From positions 558,001-622,000 of the forward strand of contig CAWGXC010000003.1 in NCBI GenBank assembly GCA_963826475.1: a stretch of DNA of 64,000 nt, written 5' to 3'. The position numbers were made by a program, and so were the translations under genes. A model generated the notes under the pieces. It saw only the letters and a list, made by a program, of their open reading frames with translations. It was not told where the DNA came from and made no database searches. This DNA comes from RHKX01 sp963826475 (GTDB lineage: Bacteria; Actinomycetota; Thermoleophilia; Solirubrobacterales; 70-9). This document shows, in pieces, positions 9,051 through 17,477 of this stretch. Every line of letters begins with the position of its first letter. Within the stretch, counting starts at the first letter, position 1.

Positions 9051-9056
9051 TACACT
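9051..9056 (+). promoter_or_regulatory. -10-like TACACT before rpoZ
   Basis: TACACT ends nine bases before the ATG at 9066, and no Shine-Dalgarno sequence is visible, consistent with a leaderless rpoZ transcript. Confidence 0.45.
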
Positions 9057-9065
9057 GCCTGGCCG

Positions 9066-9296
9066 ATGGTTAAGCCCCGAGTGGACAAACTGATGGATCG
9101 CACCGAGTCGCACTACGCAGCGGTGGTAATCGCCGCCAAGCGCGCCCGGCAGCTGAACAGCTACTACCGAGCGCTCGGCGAGGGCACCTATGAGGAGCAC
9201 ACTCCGCCGATGGTCGACGCCGACAGCGACAACTACCTCACGATCGCACTCGAGGAAGTCGCCGCCGGCAAGATCAACTACGAGTACCGGCACTAG
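9066..9296 (+). CDS. rpoZ: RNA polymerase omega subunit
   Basis: Small subunit that helps assemble the beta' subunit of RNA polymerase. At 76 residues it shows the omega core: KLMDRTESHYAAVVIAAKRARQL near the N-terminus and the C-terminal LTIALEEVAAGKINYEY. The ATG at 9066 was preferred over an in-frame TTG at 9045 because the conserved core follows closely and a TACACT hexamer lies nine bases upstream. Located after gmk as in other Actinobacteria. Confidence 0.93.
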   Translation: MVKPRVDKLMDRTESHYAAVVIAAKRARQLNSYYRALGEGTYEEHTPPMVDADSDNYLTIALEEVAAGKINYEYRH

Positions 9297-9345
9297 CTCA
9301 CCTCAACCGGTGTCGTTCTGACGGTCGGCCCCCAGGGAGGCAGCC

Positions 9346-10593
9346 GTGGCAAGAATCCTGATCGGTGTCAGCGGCGGAATCGCCGCCTACAAGTCGGTCG
9401 ATCTCGCTCGCAGGGCGACGCTCGCCGGCCATGGCGTCCGCGTCCTGATGACCCCGGCCGCTCAGCGCTTCGTCGGTGCGGCGACGTTCGAGGGAATCGT
9501 CGGCGCGCCCGTGCTCGTCGGAGAGTTCGACCCTGACCCGGCTCGCGGCGCCTTCCCCGGCGAACCCGCTCCGGAGCACGCGCCGATCTCCCACCTCGCC
9601 CTCGCCGAGAGCGCCGACGTCTTCATCGTCGCCCCCGCCTCCGCCAACACGATCGCGAAGCTCGCCGCGGGCATCTGCGACTCACTGCTGAGCACCTCCT
9701 TTCTCGCCTGCGCGTCGCCGCGGGTGATCGCCCCGGCGATGAACGGGCGCATGTGGGAGGCGGCTGCAACGGTCGCCAACGTCGCGACGCTGCGCGAGCG
9801 TGGCGTCGTCGTGCTCGAACCCGAGGAGGGGCGCCTCGCGTCCCGCGGTGAGAGCGGCAACGGCCGGATGCAGGAGCCCACCGCGATCCTCGAGCGGGCC
9901 GAGGCCCTGCTGCCGGGGACGAGGGGCTCGCTTGCAGGCGTGCGGGTCCTGGTCACGGCGGGAGGCACCCGGGAGGCCATCGACCAGGTCAGGTTCATCG
10001 GAAACCGCTCCAGCGGACGCATGGGTGCCGCCCTCGCCGCCGCCGCCCGCGCCCGCGGCGCCGACGTGACGATGATCGCCGCCAACCTCGCGGTCCCGGT
10101 ACCGCCGGGGGTGGTGTCGGTCGAAGCCTCCAGCGCAGCAGAGCTCGCCGCCGCTGCGGAGGAGGCCTTCGAGGAAACCGACGTGCTCCTGATGGCGGCC
10201 GCGGTCGCCGACTTCCGCCCGACCGCCCCCTCGGGCGGCAAGCTCGCTCGCGAGGGCTCCGGCGGGATTGAGCTCGAGCTCGAGCCCACCGAGGACGTGC
10301 TCGCCGCGCTCTCCGCCCGGCGGCGGGAGGACCAGCTTCTCGTCGGCTTCGCCGCCGAGCATGGCGGGGACTTCGTCGCACGCGCCCGCCGGAAGCTCGA
10401 GCGCAAGGGTCTCGATGCGATCGTCGTCAATGACGTCTCCGATCCCGCAATCGGTTTCGACTCGACCGACAACGAGGTGACCGTGGTCGAGCGCGAGGGT
10501 GAGACGCCCATCCCGCGTGGGTCCAAGGAGGCGGTCGCCGAGGCGGTTCTCGATCGGGTCGAAGCACTCCGCGGGGCCGCCTCCGCCGACTGA
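9346..10593 (+). CDS. coaBC: Bifunctional phosphopantothenoylcysteine decarboxylase / phosphopantothenate-cysteine ligase
   Basis: Performs two steps of coenzyme A synthesis. The N-terminal flavoprotein CoaC half (about 1-185) opens with GVSGGIAAYKS and has the active-site His in SHLALAESAD and the PAMNGRMW substrate motif. The CoaB half (about 190-400) starts with VTAGGTREAIDQVRFIGNRSSGRMG, the CTP-binding hallmark. Length 415 is normal. GTG at 9346 is preceded by a good ribosome binding site, GGGAGG at 9333-9338, so unlike several neighbours it is translated conventionally. It completes the gmk-rpoZ-coaBC order typical of Actinobacteria. Confidence 0.96.
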   Translation: MARILIGVSGGIAAYKSVDLARRATLAGHGVRVLMTPAAQRFVGAATFEGIVGAPVLVGEFDPDPARGAFPGEPAPEHAPISHLALAESADVFIVAPASANTIAKLAAGICDSLLSTSFLACASPRVIAPAMNGRMWEAAATVANVATLRERGVVVLEPEEGRLASRGESGNGRMQEPTAILERAEALLPGTRGSLAGVRVLVTAGGTREAIDQVRFIGNRSSGRMGAALAAAARARGADVTMIAANLAVPVPPGVVSVEASSAAELAAAAEEAFEETDVLLMAAAVADFRPTAPSGGKLAREGSGGIELELEPTEDVLAALSARRREDQLLVGFAAEHGGDFVARARRKLERKGLDAIVVNDVSDPAIGFDSTDNEVTVVEREGETPIPRGSKEAVAEAVLDRVEALRGAASAD

Positions 10594-10634
10594 ATCCTCG
10601 GCCTCTGGAGGGTCTCGGGGCTGGACGGCCTACG

Positions 10635-10640
10635 TACAAT
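10635..10640 (+). promoter_or_regulatory. -10-like TACAAT before the TPR gene
   Basis: TACAAT is followed by exactly seven bases and then ATG at 10648, with no ribosome binding site: a textbook leaderless arrangement. Confidence 0.6.
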
Positions 10641-10647
10641 CTCCGCC

Positions 10648-11031
10648 ATGGCTGAATACCTTCCCGAGCGTCCCGAGGCGGACACCTCCTACGACCTCTA
10701 TCGGCGGGGTATCGAGCTGCTCGAAAGCGGCGATTTCGCCGCTGCAGCGGTTCCGCTGCGCAAGGTGGCCGATCGTGAGCCGGAGAAGTCCTCGGTGCGC
10801 GAGGCGCTGGGGCGGGCACTCTTCCGCTCGCGCCGCTTCGGCGAGGCGGCGGCTGAGTTCGAGGCGGTCGTCGAGCGGTATCCGACCAACGACTTCGCAC
10901 ACTTCTGCCTCGGCCGATCCCTCGCGCTGAGCGGCAGGGCCGATCGGGCCCGCAGGCACCTCGCGATCGCGTCGAACCTGAGACCCGAGCGAAGCGACTA
11001 CAGGACCTACCGCCAGCGTCTCAGCGCCTAG
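10648..11031 (+). CDS. Small tetratricopeptide-repeat protein
   Basis: A 127-residue soluble protein made almost wholly of TPR-like helical repeats: LYRRGIELLESGDFAAAAVPLRKV, REALGRALFRSRRFGEAAAEF and HFCLGRSLALSGRADRARRHL show the alternating small/large residue pattern, with Pro or Gly at turn positions. No catalytic motif or membrane segment. TPR proteins act as adaptors, so the partner cannot be named. It is transcribed from its own probable leaderless promoter and its TAG stop forms part of the -10-like hexamer before dtd. Confidence 0.8.
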   Translation: MAEYLPERPEADTSYDLYRRGIELLESGDFAAAAVPLRKVADREPEKSSVREALGRALFRSRRFGEAAAEFEAVVERYPTNDFAHFCLGRSLALSGRADRARRHLAIASNLRPERSDYRTYRQRLSA

Positions 11032-11034
11032 GTT
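11029..11034 (+). promoter_or_regulatory. -10-like TAGGTT made from the TPR gene stop codon, before dtd
   Basis: The stop TAG at 11029-11031 is the first half of TAGGTT, which ends six bases before the dtd GTG at 11041. One of five such stop/-10 overlaps in the window. Confidence 0.4.
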
Positions 11035-11040
11035 CCGGCC

Positions 11041-11469
11041 GTGCGGGCGCTGGTTCAGAGGGTTTCCTCCGCATCGGTGGCGATCGACGGGGAGGTGATC
11101 TCCCGGATCGGACCCGGAATGCTCGTCCTGCTCGGCGTCGCTGTCGGTGATCGGCCGGCCGAGGCGGAGCGGATCGCCGGCAAGCTGGCGGCGCTGCGGA
11201 TCTTCGACGACGCCCAGGGGCGCATGAACGAGGCGCTGGGTGATCGGCAGGCCCTTTGCGTAAGCCAATTCACCCTGTATGGGGATGTGAGCAGGGGAAA
11301 TCGCCCGGGATTCACCGAGGCCGCGTCCGCGGAGGCGGCCGAACCGCTCTACGAGAGGGTCTGCGAGCTGCTTGGATCCGAGCGGGGCCGGTTCGGCGCG
11401 AGGATGGCCGTGGAGCTCGTCAACGACGGGCCGCTGACCCTGATCGTGGAGGCTGATTCCCCCGCTTGA
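11041..11469 (+). CDS. dtd: D-aminoacyl-tRNA deacylase
   Basis: Removes D-amino acids mischarged on tRNA. The 142-residue sequence begins MRALVQRVSSASV and carries the two signature motifs of the family, SQFTLYGD near residue 78 and NDGPLTL near residue 130 (the usual NxGP). The GTG start is nine bases after the TPR stop, without a ribosome binding site. Cytoplasmic, single-domain, normal length. Confidence 0.95.
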   Translation: MRALVQRVSSASVAIDGEVISRIGPGMLVLLGVAVGDRPAEAERIAGKLAALRIFDDAQGRMNEALGDRQALCVSQFTLYGDVSRGNRPGFTEAASAEAAEPLYERVCELLGSERGRFGARMAVELVNDGPLTLIVEADSPA

Positions 11470-11493
11470 TCGGAGGCGGACGGTGGCTATACT
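11466..11493 (+). promoter_or_regulatory. Probable promoter of the rimP-nusA-infB operon
   Basis: TTGATC at 11466-11471 and TATACT at 11488-11493 are spaced by 16 bases. Initiation near 11500 would leave a leader of about 87 bases before rimP, unlike the leaderless genes nearby. The -35 overlaps the dtd stop codon. Confidence 0.6.
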
Positions 11494-11499
11494 CGGACA

Positions 11500-11558
11500 T
11501 CACCTTTAACCCGCAGTCGATCCGTTGCGAGAGGTGGGCCGTCGGCCCGCCTTTTTTT
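11500..11558 (+). terminator. Terminator/antiterminator in the rimP leader (attenuator candidate)
   Basis: A hairpin at 11532-11552 (nine pairs including one G-U, three-base loop) runs straight into seven T residues at 11552-11558, a textbook intrinsic terminator, but it sits inside the leader upstream of rimP. CACCT at 11501-11505, right at the predicted transcript start, can pair with AGGTG at 11532-11536, the left arm of the hairpin, giving a mutually exclusive antiterminator. This suggests attenuation of the rimP-nusA-infB operon; the sensing factor is unknown, but NusA itself is plausible. Confidence 0.6.
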
Positions 11559-11586
11559 CGGCCTCGATCCTGCGAAGGGACGCCAC

Positions 11587-12021
11587 GTGGACCAACTTCA
11601 AGCTCAAATCGAAGATCAGCTCGAATCGCTCGACCCACGGGTCGAGCTGATTGCCCTCGAGCGCCCCGGCGGCGAGGTGATCAGGTTGTTCATCGATCAT
11701 CCCGACGGCGTTGGGCTGGATCTCTGCGCCAAGGTCACGAACCAGGTCCGCGATCTGCTGGCCGACTACGCGATCGAAGTTTCATCCCCGGGACTCGACC
11801 GCCCGCTGACGAAGCCCGAGCACTATGAGCAGTTCCTTGGCCACGAGGTCCGCATCCGGACCACCGAGCCGATCGGCGGAAGCCGCAACTTCACCGGGCG
11901 GATCGCGGCTGCGGATGCAGCATCGGTCAGCCTCGAGCATGACGATGGGCGGACGGAGATCTCTCTCGATCGCGTACATCGTTCGAATCTTGTCCCCGAG
12001 TTGTCGGAGGTGCCGTCGTGA
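11587..12021 (+). CDS. rimP: Ribosome maturation factor RimP
   Basis: Needed for maturation of the 30S ribosomal subunit. The 144-residue protein shows the RimP pattern: LIALERPGGEVIRLFIDHPDGVGLDLCAKVTNQV in the N-terminal domain, then YAIEVSSPGLDRPLTKPEHY, the most conserved family segment, and an SH3-like C-terminal domain. The GTG start follows a GAAGGGA element and the probable attenuator. The end overlaps the nusA start by four bases, so the two are translationally coupled. Confidence 0.95.
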   Translation: MDQLQAQIEDQLESLDPRVELIALERPGGEVIRLFIDHPDGVGLDLCAKVTNQVRDLLADYAIEVSSPGLDRPLTKPEHYEQFLGHEVRIRTTEPIGGSRNFTGRIAAADAASVSLEHDDGRTEISLDRVHRSNLVPELSEVPS

Positions 12022-13589
12022 GTCGCGAGATCGTTGATGCGATCAAGGTCCTGGAGCAGGAGAAGGGGCTCGATGCCGAGGTGCTGATGGCCGCCCTCGA
12101 GGACGCCCTTCTCTCCGCCTACAAGAAACAGCCGGGAGCCGCCAAGTACGCCCGCGTCGACCTCGACCGTGAGACGGCCGACTTCCGGGTCTTCGAGCTG
12201 ATCCTCCCGGCCGAGCTCGAGGAGAAGCTGCTGGCCGAGGTCGTCGAGAGCCAGGAGCCCGAGATCGATCCCGCCACCGGTGAGCTCAAGGAGCCCGAGG
12301 AACCCGAGCTCGATCCCGAGATCCTCGCCCCCTACGAGGACCAGATCGAATCCCACGACGTGACGCCCGAGAACTTCGGCCGGATCGCCGCCCAGACGGC
12401 AAAGCAGGTCGTCCTGCAGCGGATCCGCGAGGCCGAGCGGATGATGATGTACGAGGAGTTCCAGGGCCGCGTCGGCGAGCTGATCACCGGGATCATCCAG
12501 CAGTCGGACAACCGCTACACGCTGGTCCAGCTCCGCGACAGGGTCGAAGCCCTGCTGCCTCGCTCCGAGCAGATCTACAGCGAGCGATATGACCACGGAA
12601 TGCGGGTCAAGGCCGTGATCACGGACGTCTCCGCCGAGGGCAAGGGACCGAGCGTCGTCGTCTCGCGCAAGAGCCCCGAGTTGATCAAGAAGCTGTTCGC
12701 GCTCGAGGTCCCCGAGATCGCCGACGAGCTGGTCGAGGTGGTGGGCGTCGCCCGCGAGCCCGGCTTCCGCTCGAAGATCGCGGTCGTCTCACACGCCGAC
12801 GGCGTCGATCCGGTCGGCGCCTGCGTCGGTCCTCGAGGCTCGCGGGTGCGCATGGTCGTCTCCGAGCTCCGGGGCGAAAAGATCGACATCATTCCCTACA
12901 ACGAGGAGCCCGCCCGGTTCGTCGCCAAGGCCCTGTCGCCGGCGCGCGTCCGCGAGGTCCTCGTCGATGACGAGAACCGGCAGGCGACCGTCATCGTCCC
13001 CGATGAACAGCTCTCCCTCGCGATCGGTCGCGAGGGCCAGAACGCTCGCCTCGCGGCGAAGCTGACGGGCTGGCGCATCGACATCGTCGGCGAGAGCGAG
13101 TTCGCCGAGCAGGCTCCGGAGGAAGGGGAGTTCGAGGACGAGGAGGAGGTCTCTGACGGCCGCTGTGCCGCGGTCCTGTCCGCCGGCCGTCGTTGCCCCA
13201 ACGCCTCACTGCCCGGCGGTCGTTATTGCGGCCTGCCCCAGCATCAGGCGCTGGCGCGATTCGCGACGAACCAGGTCACGGTGCTGGCGGGCCTGAGCGG
13301 CGGCGAGGTTCAGCTGCTCGCCGCCTCCGACTCGTCCGACGACGAGGTCAAGCCGATCGTCGATCGGGCGCAGGCCGCGTTCGACACCGAGGCTCCCGCC
13401 GAGGAGGAGGCAGTCGCCGAGGTGGCGGCCGAGGAAGGCGCAGAAGCTCCCGCCGAGGAGGAGGCAGAGGCAGCGGCCCCCGTCGAGGCGGCGGCAGAGG
13501 CCCCCGCTGAGGCAGAGGCAGAGGTCCCCGTCGACGGAGATGAAGCAGTCGCCGACGTTCCCGAGCCCGACCCCGTGACCGAGGCGTAG
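12018..13589 (+). CDS. nusA: Transcription factor NusA with an extra C-terminal zinc-knuckle-like module
   Basis: Transcription elongation/termination factor that binds RNA polymerase and nascent RNA. The N-terminal domain covers about residues 1-125, an S1 domain about 180-250 and two KH domains about 255-370 (VGACVGPRGSRVRMV; AIGREGQNARLAAKL). After these, residues 383-409 hold Cys383, Cys393, Cys404 and His409 in a C-x9-C-x10-C-x4-H pattern resembling small zinc-binding modules of the DUF5763 kind. The last 85 residues are an Ala/Glu/Pro-rich acidic repeat tail. The GTG start overlaps rimP. A ylxR gene, common between nusA and infB elsewhere, is missing; the Cys module may be a lineage-specific addition. 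Confidence 0.95.
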   Translation: MSREIVDAIKVLEQEKGLDAEVLMAALEDALLSAYKKQPGAAKYARVDLDRETADFRVFELILPAELEEKLLAEVVESQEPEIDPATGELKEPEEPELDPEILAPYEDQIESHDVTPENFGRIAAQTAKQVVLQRIREAERMMMYEEFQGRVGELITGIIQQSDNRYTLVQLRDRVEALLPRSEQIYSERYDHGMRVKAVITDVSAEGKGPSVVVSRKSPELIKKLFALEVPEIADELVEVVGVAREPGFRSKIAVVSHADGVDPVGACVGPRGSRVRMVVSELRGEKIDIIPYNEEPARFVAKALSPARVREVLVDDENRQATVIVPDEQLSLAIGREGQNARLAAKLTGWRIDIVGESEFAEQAPEEGEFEDEEEVSDGRCAAVLSAGRRCPNASLPGGRYCGLPQHQALARFATNQVTVLAGLSGGEVQLLAASDSSDDEVKPIVDRAQAAFDTEAPAEEEAVAEVAAEEGAEAPAEEEAEAAAPVEAAAEAPAEAEAEVPVDGDEAVADVPEPDPVTEA

Positions 13590-13598
13590 CGAGGCTCA

Positions 13599-15788
13599 AT
13601 GGCGAAGCAGCGCGTCCACGAGATCGCGAAGGCCCTCGGGCTCGAGAGCGAGCGGGTCATCGCCGCCCTGAAGAAGGCCGGGGTCGAGGTGAAGACGGCG
13701 TCGTCGAGCGTCGAGCAGTCCGCTGCTCTGAAGGCTCTCGCCGCCGCTGGGGCGCTGCCGAAGAAGAAGCCGACCGCCCCCGTCCGCGCCGGATCGGCGA
13801 GTAGGACCGGCGCCGAGGGCGCGCCGCGCCGTCCCGCCCCCGCGGTCGATCCCAACGGCGGTGGAGCCGCAGGCAAGAAGCGTCGTCGCGTCGTCATCGA
13901 TTCGCAGGCCGCCCGCCGGGACCACATGTCCCAGGGGCCGCCGCAGCGTCCGCCGCGGCGCCGTGGGCGCCGTCGCCGTCCCGCCTTCGACGAATCCCCA
14001 GAGCTGAAGACGCTCAGCACCGATGAGGACGAGACCCTGACCGTCCACTCCGGCGCCACGGTGAGGGACGTCTCCGAGATCTTCGGCGTCAGTCCCGCCG
14101 AGGTGATCAAGAAGCTGATGCAGCAGGGCGAGATGGCCACGCTGACGCAGACGCTGACCGACGAGACGGTCGAGATGCTCGGTGAAGCGTTCGAGCACAA
14201 GGTCGAGATCGTCAGCGCCGCCGAGGAAGTCGAGGTCGTGCCCGCCTACGACGACGATGCGGCGGACCTCGTTCAGCGTCCTCCGGTCGTCACGGTGATG
14301 GGTCACGTCGATCACGGCAAGACTTCGCTGCTCGACGCCATCCGGACCACCGAGGTCACCGCCGGGGAGGCCGGCGGGATCACCCAGCACATCGGTGCCT
14401 ACCAGGTGCATCAGGACGGTCGCACGATCACCTTCCTCGACACCCCAGGGCACCAGGCGTTCACCGCCATGAGGGCCCGCGGAGCGAAGGTCACCGACGT
14501 CGCGATCATCGTCGTCGCCGCTGATGACGGCGTGATGCCGCAGACGACCGAAGCGATCGATCACGCGAAGGCCGCCGGCGTACCGATGATGATCGCGGTC
14601 AACAAGATCGACAAGCCCGGCGCCGCGCCCGACAAGGTTCGCGGTGAGCTCGCCAACATGGGCCTGCAACCCGAGGACTGGGGCGGGGAGACCGTCTATT
14701 GCGACGTCTCCGCAAAGACCCACGAGGGCCTGGACAACCTGCTTCACATGATCCTGCTCGTCACCGAGCTCGAGGACCTGAGGGCCAATCCGACGGCCGA
14801 CGCCTCCGGAACCGTGATCGAGTCCCATCTCGATCCCGGCCGCGGCTCAGTCGTCACGATCCTCGTGCAGCGCGGCACCCTCAGGGTCGGAGACGCGATC
14901 GTCGCCGGCTCCACCTGGGGTCGGGTTCGCGCGATGCACGACTTCACGGGACAGCGGATCGAGTCGGCCGGACCGGGCGACCCGGTGGAGGTCCTCGGCT
15001 TCGACGGTGTCTGCGAGGCCGGAGAGCGCGCCCAGGTGGTCGAGAACGACCGCCGTGCCCGTCAGCTCGCCGGAGAGCGCGCGATCCGCCTCAAGTCCGA
15101 GGCCCAGGCTCGCAGGAACGCGCGGCGGATCACGCTCGAGGACGTCTTCTCCAAGGCCAAGCGCGGCGAGCTCAAACAGATCAACCTGCTCGTCAAGGCC
15201 GACGTCTCCGGCTCGCTCGAGGCGCTTCAGGACGAGATCGCCAAGCTTCCCCAGGACGAGGTCGCAGTCGACGTCGTGCACGCCGCTGCCGGCGGTATCA
15301 ATGAGTCCGACGTGATGCTCGCCGCAGCGTCCGACGCGATCATCATCGGCTTCAACGTCAGGCCCCTCGCCGACGCCCGCCGTGCCGCCCAGGCCGAGGG
15401 CGTCGAGATCCGCTCCTACTCGGTGATCTACAAGATCACCGAGGAGCTGCGCGATGCCATGCAGGGGATGCTCGATCCCGACGAGGTCGAAAACCGCGTC
15501 GGCGAGGCCGAGATCCTCGAGCTCTTCAAGGCGTCGAAGGTCGGCACCATCGCCGGCTCGCGCGTCACCGAGGGCCGCATCGCGGTCAACGCCGAGGCGC
15601 GCCTGATCCGCGAGGGGGCGGTCGTCTGGACGGGCCGCATCGGCTCGTTGCGACGGTTCAAGGACGACGTCCGCGAGGTCGAGCAGGGTCAGGAGTGCGG
15701 GATCACGCTCGAGGGCTTCCAGGACACCAAGGTCGGCGACGTCGTCGAGGTCTTCGAGACCACACAGGTCCAGAAGACCCTCGAGTAG
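13599..15788 (+). CDS. infB: Translation initiation factor IF-2
   Basis: GTPase that delivers initiator tRNA to the ribosome. At 729 residues it is on the short side because the N-terminal region is compact. An IF2-N domain at the start (RVHEIAKALGLESERVIAALKKAGV) is followed by a basic linker with RRRGRRRR, a second IF2-N (VRDVSEIFGVSPAEVIKKL), and the G domain with G1 GHVDHGKTSL near residue 235, G3 DTPGH and G4 NKID. Domains II, III and IV fill the C-terminal half. ATG at 13599 follows nusA by nine bases in the same operon. Confidence 0.98.
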   Translation: MAKQRVHEIAKALGLESERVIAALKKAGVEVKTASSSVEQSAALKALAAAGALPKKKPTAPVRAGSASRTGAEGAPRRPAPAVDPNGGGAAGKKRRRVVIDSQAARRDHMSQGPPQRPPRRRGRRRRPAFDESPELKTLSTDEDETLTVHSGATVRDVSEIFGVSPAEVIKKLMQQGEMATLTQTLTDETVEMLGEAFEHKVEIVSAAEEVEVVPAYDDDAADLVQRPPVVTVMGHVDHGKTSLLDAIRTTEVTAGEAGGITQHIGAYQVHQDGRTITFLDTPGHQAFTAMRARGAKVTDVAIIVVAADDGVMPQTTEAIDHAKAAGVPMMIAVNKIDKPGAAPDKVRGELANMGLQPEDWGGETVYCDVSAKTHEGLDNLLHMILLVTELEDLRANPTADASGTVIESHLDPGRGSVVTILVQRGTLRVGDAIVAGSTWGRVRAMHDFTGQRIESAGPGDPVEVLGFDGVCEAGERAQVVENDRRARQLAGERAIRLKSEAQARRNARRITLEDVFSKAKRGELKQINLLVKADVSGSLEALQDEIAKLPQDEVAVDVVHAAAGGINESDVMLAAASDAIIIGFNVRPLADARRAAQAEGVEIRSYSVIYKITEELRDAMQGMLDPDEVENRVGEAEILELFKASKVGTIAGSRVTEGRIAVNAEARLIREGAVVWTGRIGSLRRFKDDVREVEQGQECGITLEGFQDTKVGDVVEVFETTQVQKTLE

Positions 15789-16106
15789 GTGCCCGCGAGG
15801 GCGATGGCCTTCGTCTGCCTGATCGAGGTCAGGCTCCAGGTTCCCGACTCCGACAGCCTCAAGTCGAAGCGCCGGGTCCTCCGCTCGGTCAAGGATGCGA
15901 TTCGCGAGCGTCTGGGCGCCGCCGTCGCCGAGATCGACGGTCAGGACACCTGGCAGCGATCGACGCTTCTCTGCGCGCTGGTGGGCCTCAGCGAGGTGGA
16001 TCTGTCGAGACGGGCGGATCGGCTGGAGTCGCTCGTTGTGACGCGGGTGGGGGAGACCTGCACGTTCGAGCGGGATATCCGGAGCCTCGAGGACCTGCGC
16101 GCGTGA
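15789..16106 (+). CDS. DUF503 (YlxP-like) protein
   Basis: A small protein of the DUF503/YlxP family, which is widely conserved between infB and rbfA; a role in ribosome maturation is suspected from this position. It has the family motif SLKSKRRVLRSVKDAIRERL and ends with an RDIRSLEDL helix. Of 105 residues from GTG 15789, directly after the infB stop; an internal ATG at 15804 gives MAFVCLIEVRL, which matches family N-termini better and may be the true start. No membrane segment. Confidence 0.88.
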   Translation: MPARAMAFVCLIEVRLQVPDSDSLKSKRRVLRSVKDAIRERLGAAVAEIDGQDTWQRSTLLCALVGLSEVDLSRRADRLESLVVTRVGETCTFERDIRSLEDLRA

Positions 16107-16115
16107 GGGCCCGGC

Positions 16116-16121
16116 TATAGT
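16116..16121 (+). promoter_or_regulatory. -10-like TATAGT before rbfA
   Basis: TATAGT is followed by seven bases and the ATG at 16129, with no ribosome binding site. Suggests an internal leaderless promoter in the infB-rbfA operon. Confidence 0.55.
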
Positions 16122-16128
16122 CGCTCGC

Positions 16129-16461
16129 ATGGCAACCTCGCGGATGCGCCGCGTGAACCAAGCGGTGCAAGAGGTCATCGGAGTCACTATCGGGGATGAG
16201 CTCCATGACCCTCGCATTGGATTCGTGACCATCACCGCCGTCGACACCAGCTCCGATCTCAGGACCGCACGAGTCCACTTCAGCGTGCTTGGCACGGAGG
16301 AGGAGAAGCAACGGACCCTCGAGGCACTGACCGCATCGCGTGGGGTGCTGCAGAGCGCGATCGCCTCGCAGGTGAAGATGAAGCGCACCCCGACGCTGAC
16401 CTTCGTCTACGACGATTCGATCGAGCGCGCGGACCGTCTGAACAGGATGTTGAGCGAGTGA
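16129..16461 (+). CDS. rbfA: Ribosome-binding factor A
   Basis: Late 30S assembly factor. The 110-residue sequence has the KH-type fold of the family, with RMRRVNQAVQEVIGVTIGDELHDPRIGFVTIT near the N-terminus and the C-terminal RTPTLTFVYDDSIERADRL. ATG at 16129 is preceded by a leaderless-type hexamer. The stop overlaps the nrnA start, a coupling also common in Gram-positive relatives. Confidence 0.95.
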   Translation: MATSRMRRVNQAVQEVIGVTIGDELHDPRIGFVTITAVDTSSDLRTARVHFSVLGTEEEKQRTLEALTASRGVLQSAIASQVKMKRTPTLTFVYDDSIERADRLNRMLSE

Positions 16462-17477
16462 GCCGTAACGGGTCCGCCGCGCCGGCAGCCGAGGCGGAGA
16501 TCGCGGCGTCCACCGAACTCATCCTCGAACAGCTCCGCGATGGGAAGCGCTTTTTGATCACCACTCACGAGGGTCCCGACGGCGATGCGCTCGGCTCGAT
16601 GCTCGCCCTGCACGAGATTCTCGCCCAGCTCGGCAAGGACTCCGTGATGTTCCTGGCCGAGAAGGAGTTCCCGCTCCCGGTCGAGTATCGGTTCCTCGCC
16701 CTGCAGGAGGTCTTCCATGAACCTCCCGCCGACCTCGCCGATCGCACGATCGTCTTCCTCGACTGCGGCAACATCGACCGGATGCCGGTCGAATGGCTGC
16801 GCGAGGGAAGCCAGATCCTCAACATCGACCACCACCACGACAACACGCGTTTCGGCCAGATCAACCTGGTCGACGTCAAGGCCTCATGCACCGCGGAGAT
16901 CGTCTTCGAGCTCAGTCGCAGGCTCGGCGCAGTGACCACGCCCGAGATCGCAACCGCGATGTACGTCGGGCTGATCACCGACACCGGCATGTTCATGTAC
17001 GAGAACACCGACGCCCGCACTCATCGGGTCGCCGCCGAGCTGATCGACGCCGGAGTCGACGTCAACGGCATCTTCCGGCGCCTTTACGAGCGCGTTCCGG
17101 AGGAGAAGCTGCGACTGGTCGCTCGCGCGCTCGGGAAGATCGACCGTCGCCTCGACGGGGCGCTCTCGACCACGTACATCTCGGCCGAGGACTACGCCGC
17201 CACCGGAGCGGACGAGATGCTGACCGAGGGAATAATCGACTTCGTCCGCGGGATCGAGGGCACCTCGGTCGCCGCCGTCGTCCGCGACAAGCCCGACAGC
17301 CAGCGCGAGGCCCGCAAGGTGAGCCTGCGCTCGACCGACGGTTCCGTGGACGTTTCGATCATCGCCGGCAAGATGGGCGGGGGCGGGCACAAGCGTGCAG
17401 CTGGATTCTCCACCGATCGCAGCTACGAGGAGCTGGTGGAGTTCCTCGTCGACGAGACCCGCTCCGGCTTGGCGTAG
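16458..17477 (+). CDS. nrnA: DHH-family oligoribonuclease / pAp phosphatase (NrnA-like)
   Basis: Degrades very short RNAs and dephosphorylates 3'-phosphoadenosine 5'-phosphate. At 339 residues the DHH phosphoesterase motifs are all present: THEGPDGDALGS, FLDCGN, the DHH signature in NIDHHHDN near residue 120, and GLITDTG, followed by the DHHA1 domain with GGGGHKRAAGF. The GTG start overlaps rbfA by four bases; the stop TAG overlaps the truB GTG by one base. The set with RNase J, RNase Y and PNPase in this window covers most RNA decay steps. Confidence 0.93.
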   Translation: MSRNGSAAPAAEAEIAASTELILEQLRDGKRFLITTHEGPDGDALGSMLALHEILAQLGKDSVMFLAEKEFPLPVEYRFLALQEVFHEPPADLADRTIVFLDCGNIDRMPVEWLREGSQILNIDHHHDNTRFGQINLVDVKASCTAEIVFELSRRLGAVTTPEIATAMYVGLITDTGMFMYENTDARTHRVAAELIDAGVDVNGIFRRLYERVPEEKLRLVARALGKIDRRLDGALSTTYISAEDYAATGADEMLTEGIIDFVRGIEGTSVAAVVRDKPDSQREARKVSLRSTDGSVDVSIIAGKMGGGGHKRAAGFSTDRSYEELVEFLVDETRSGLA

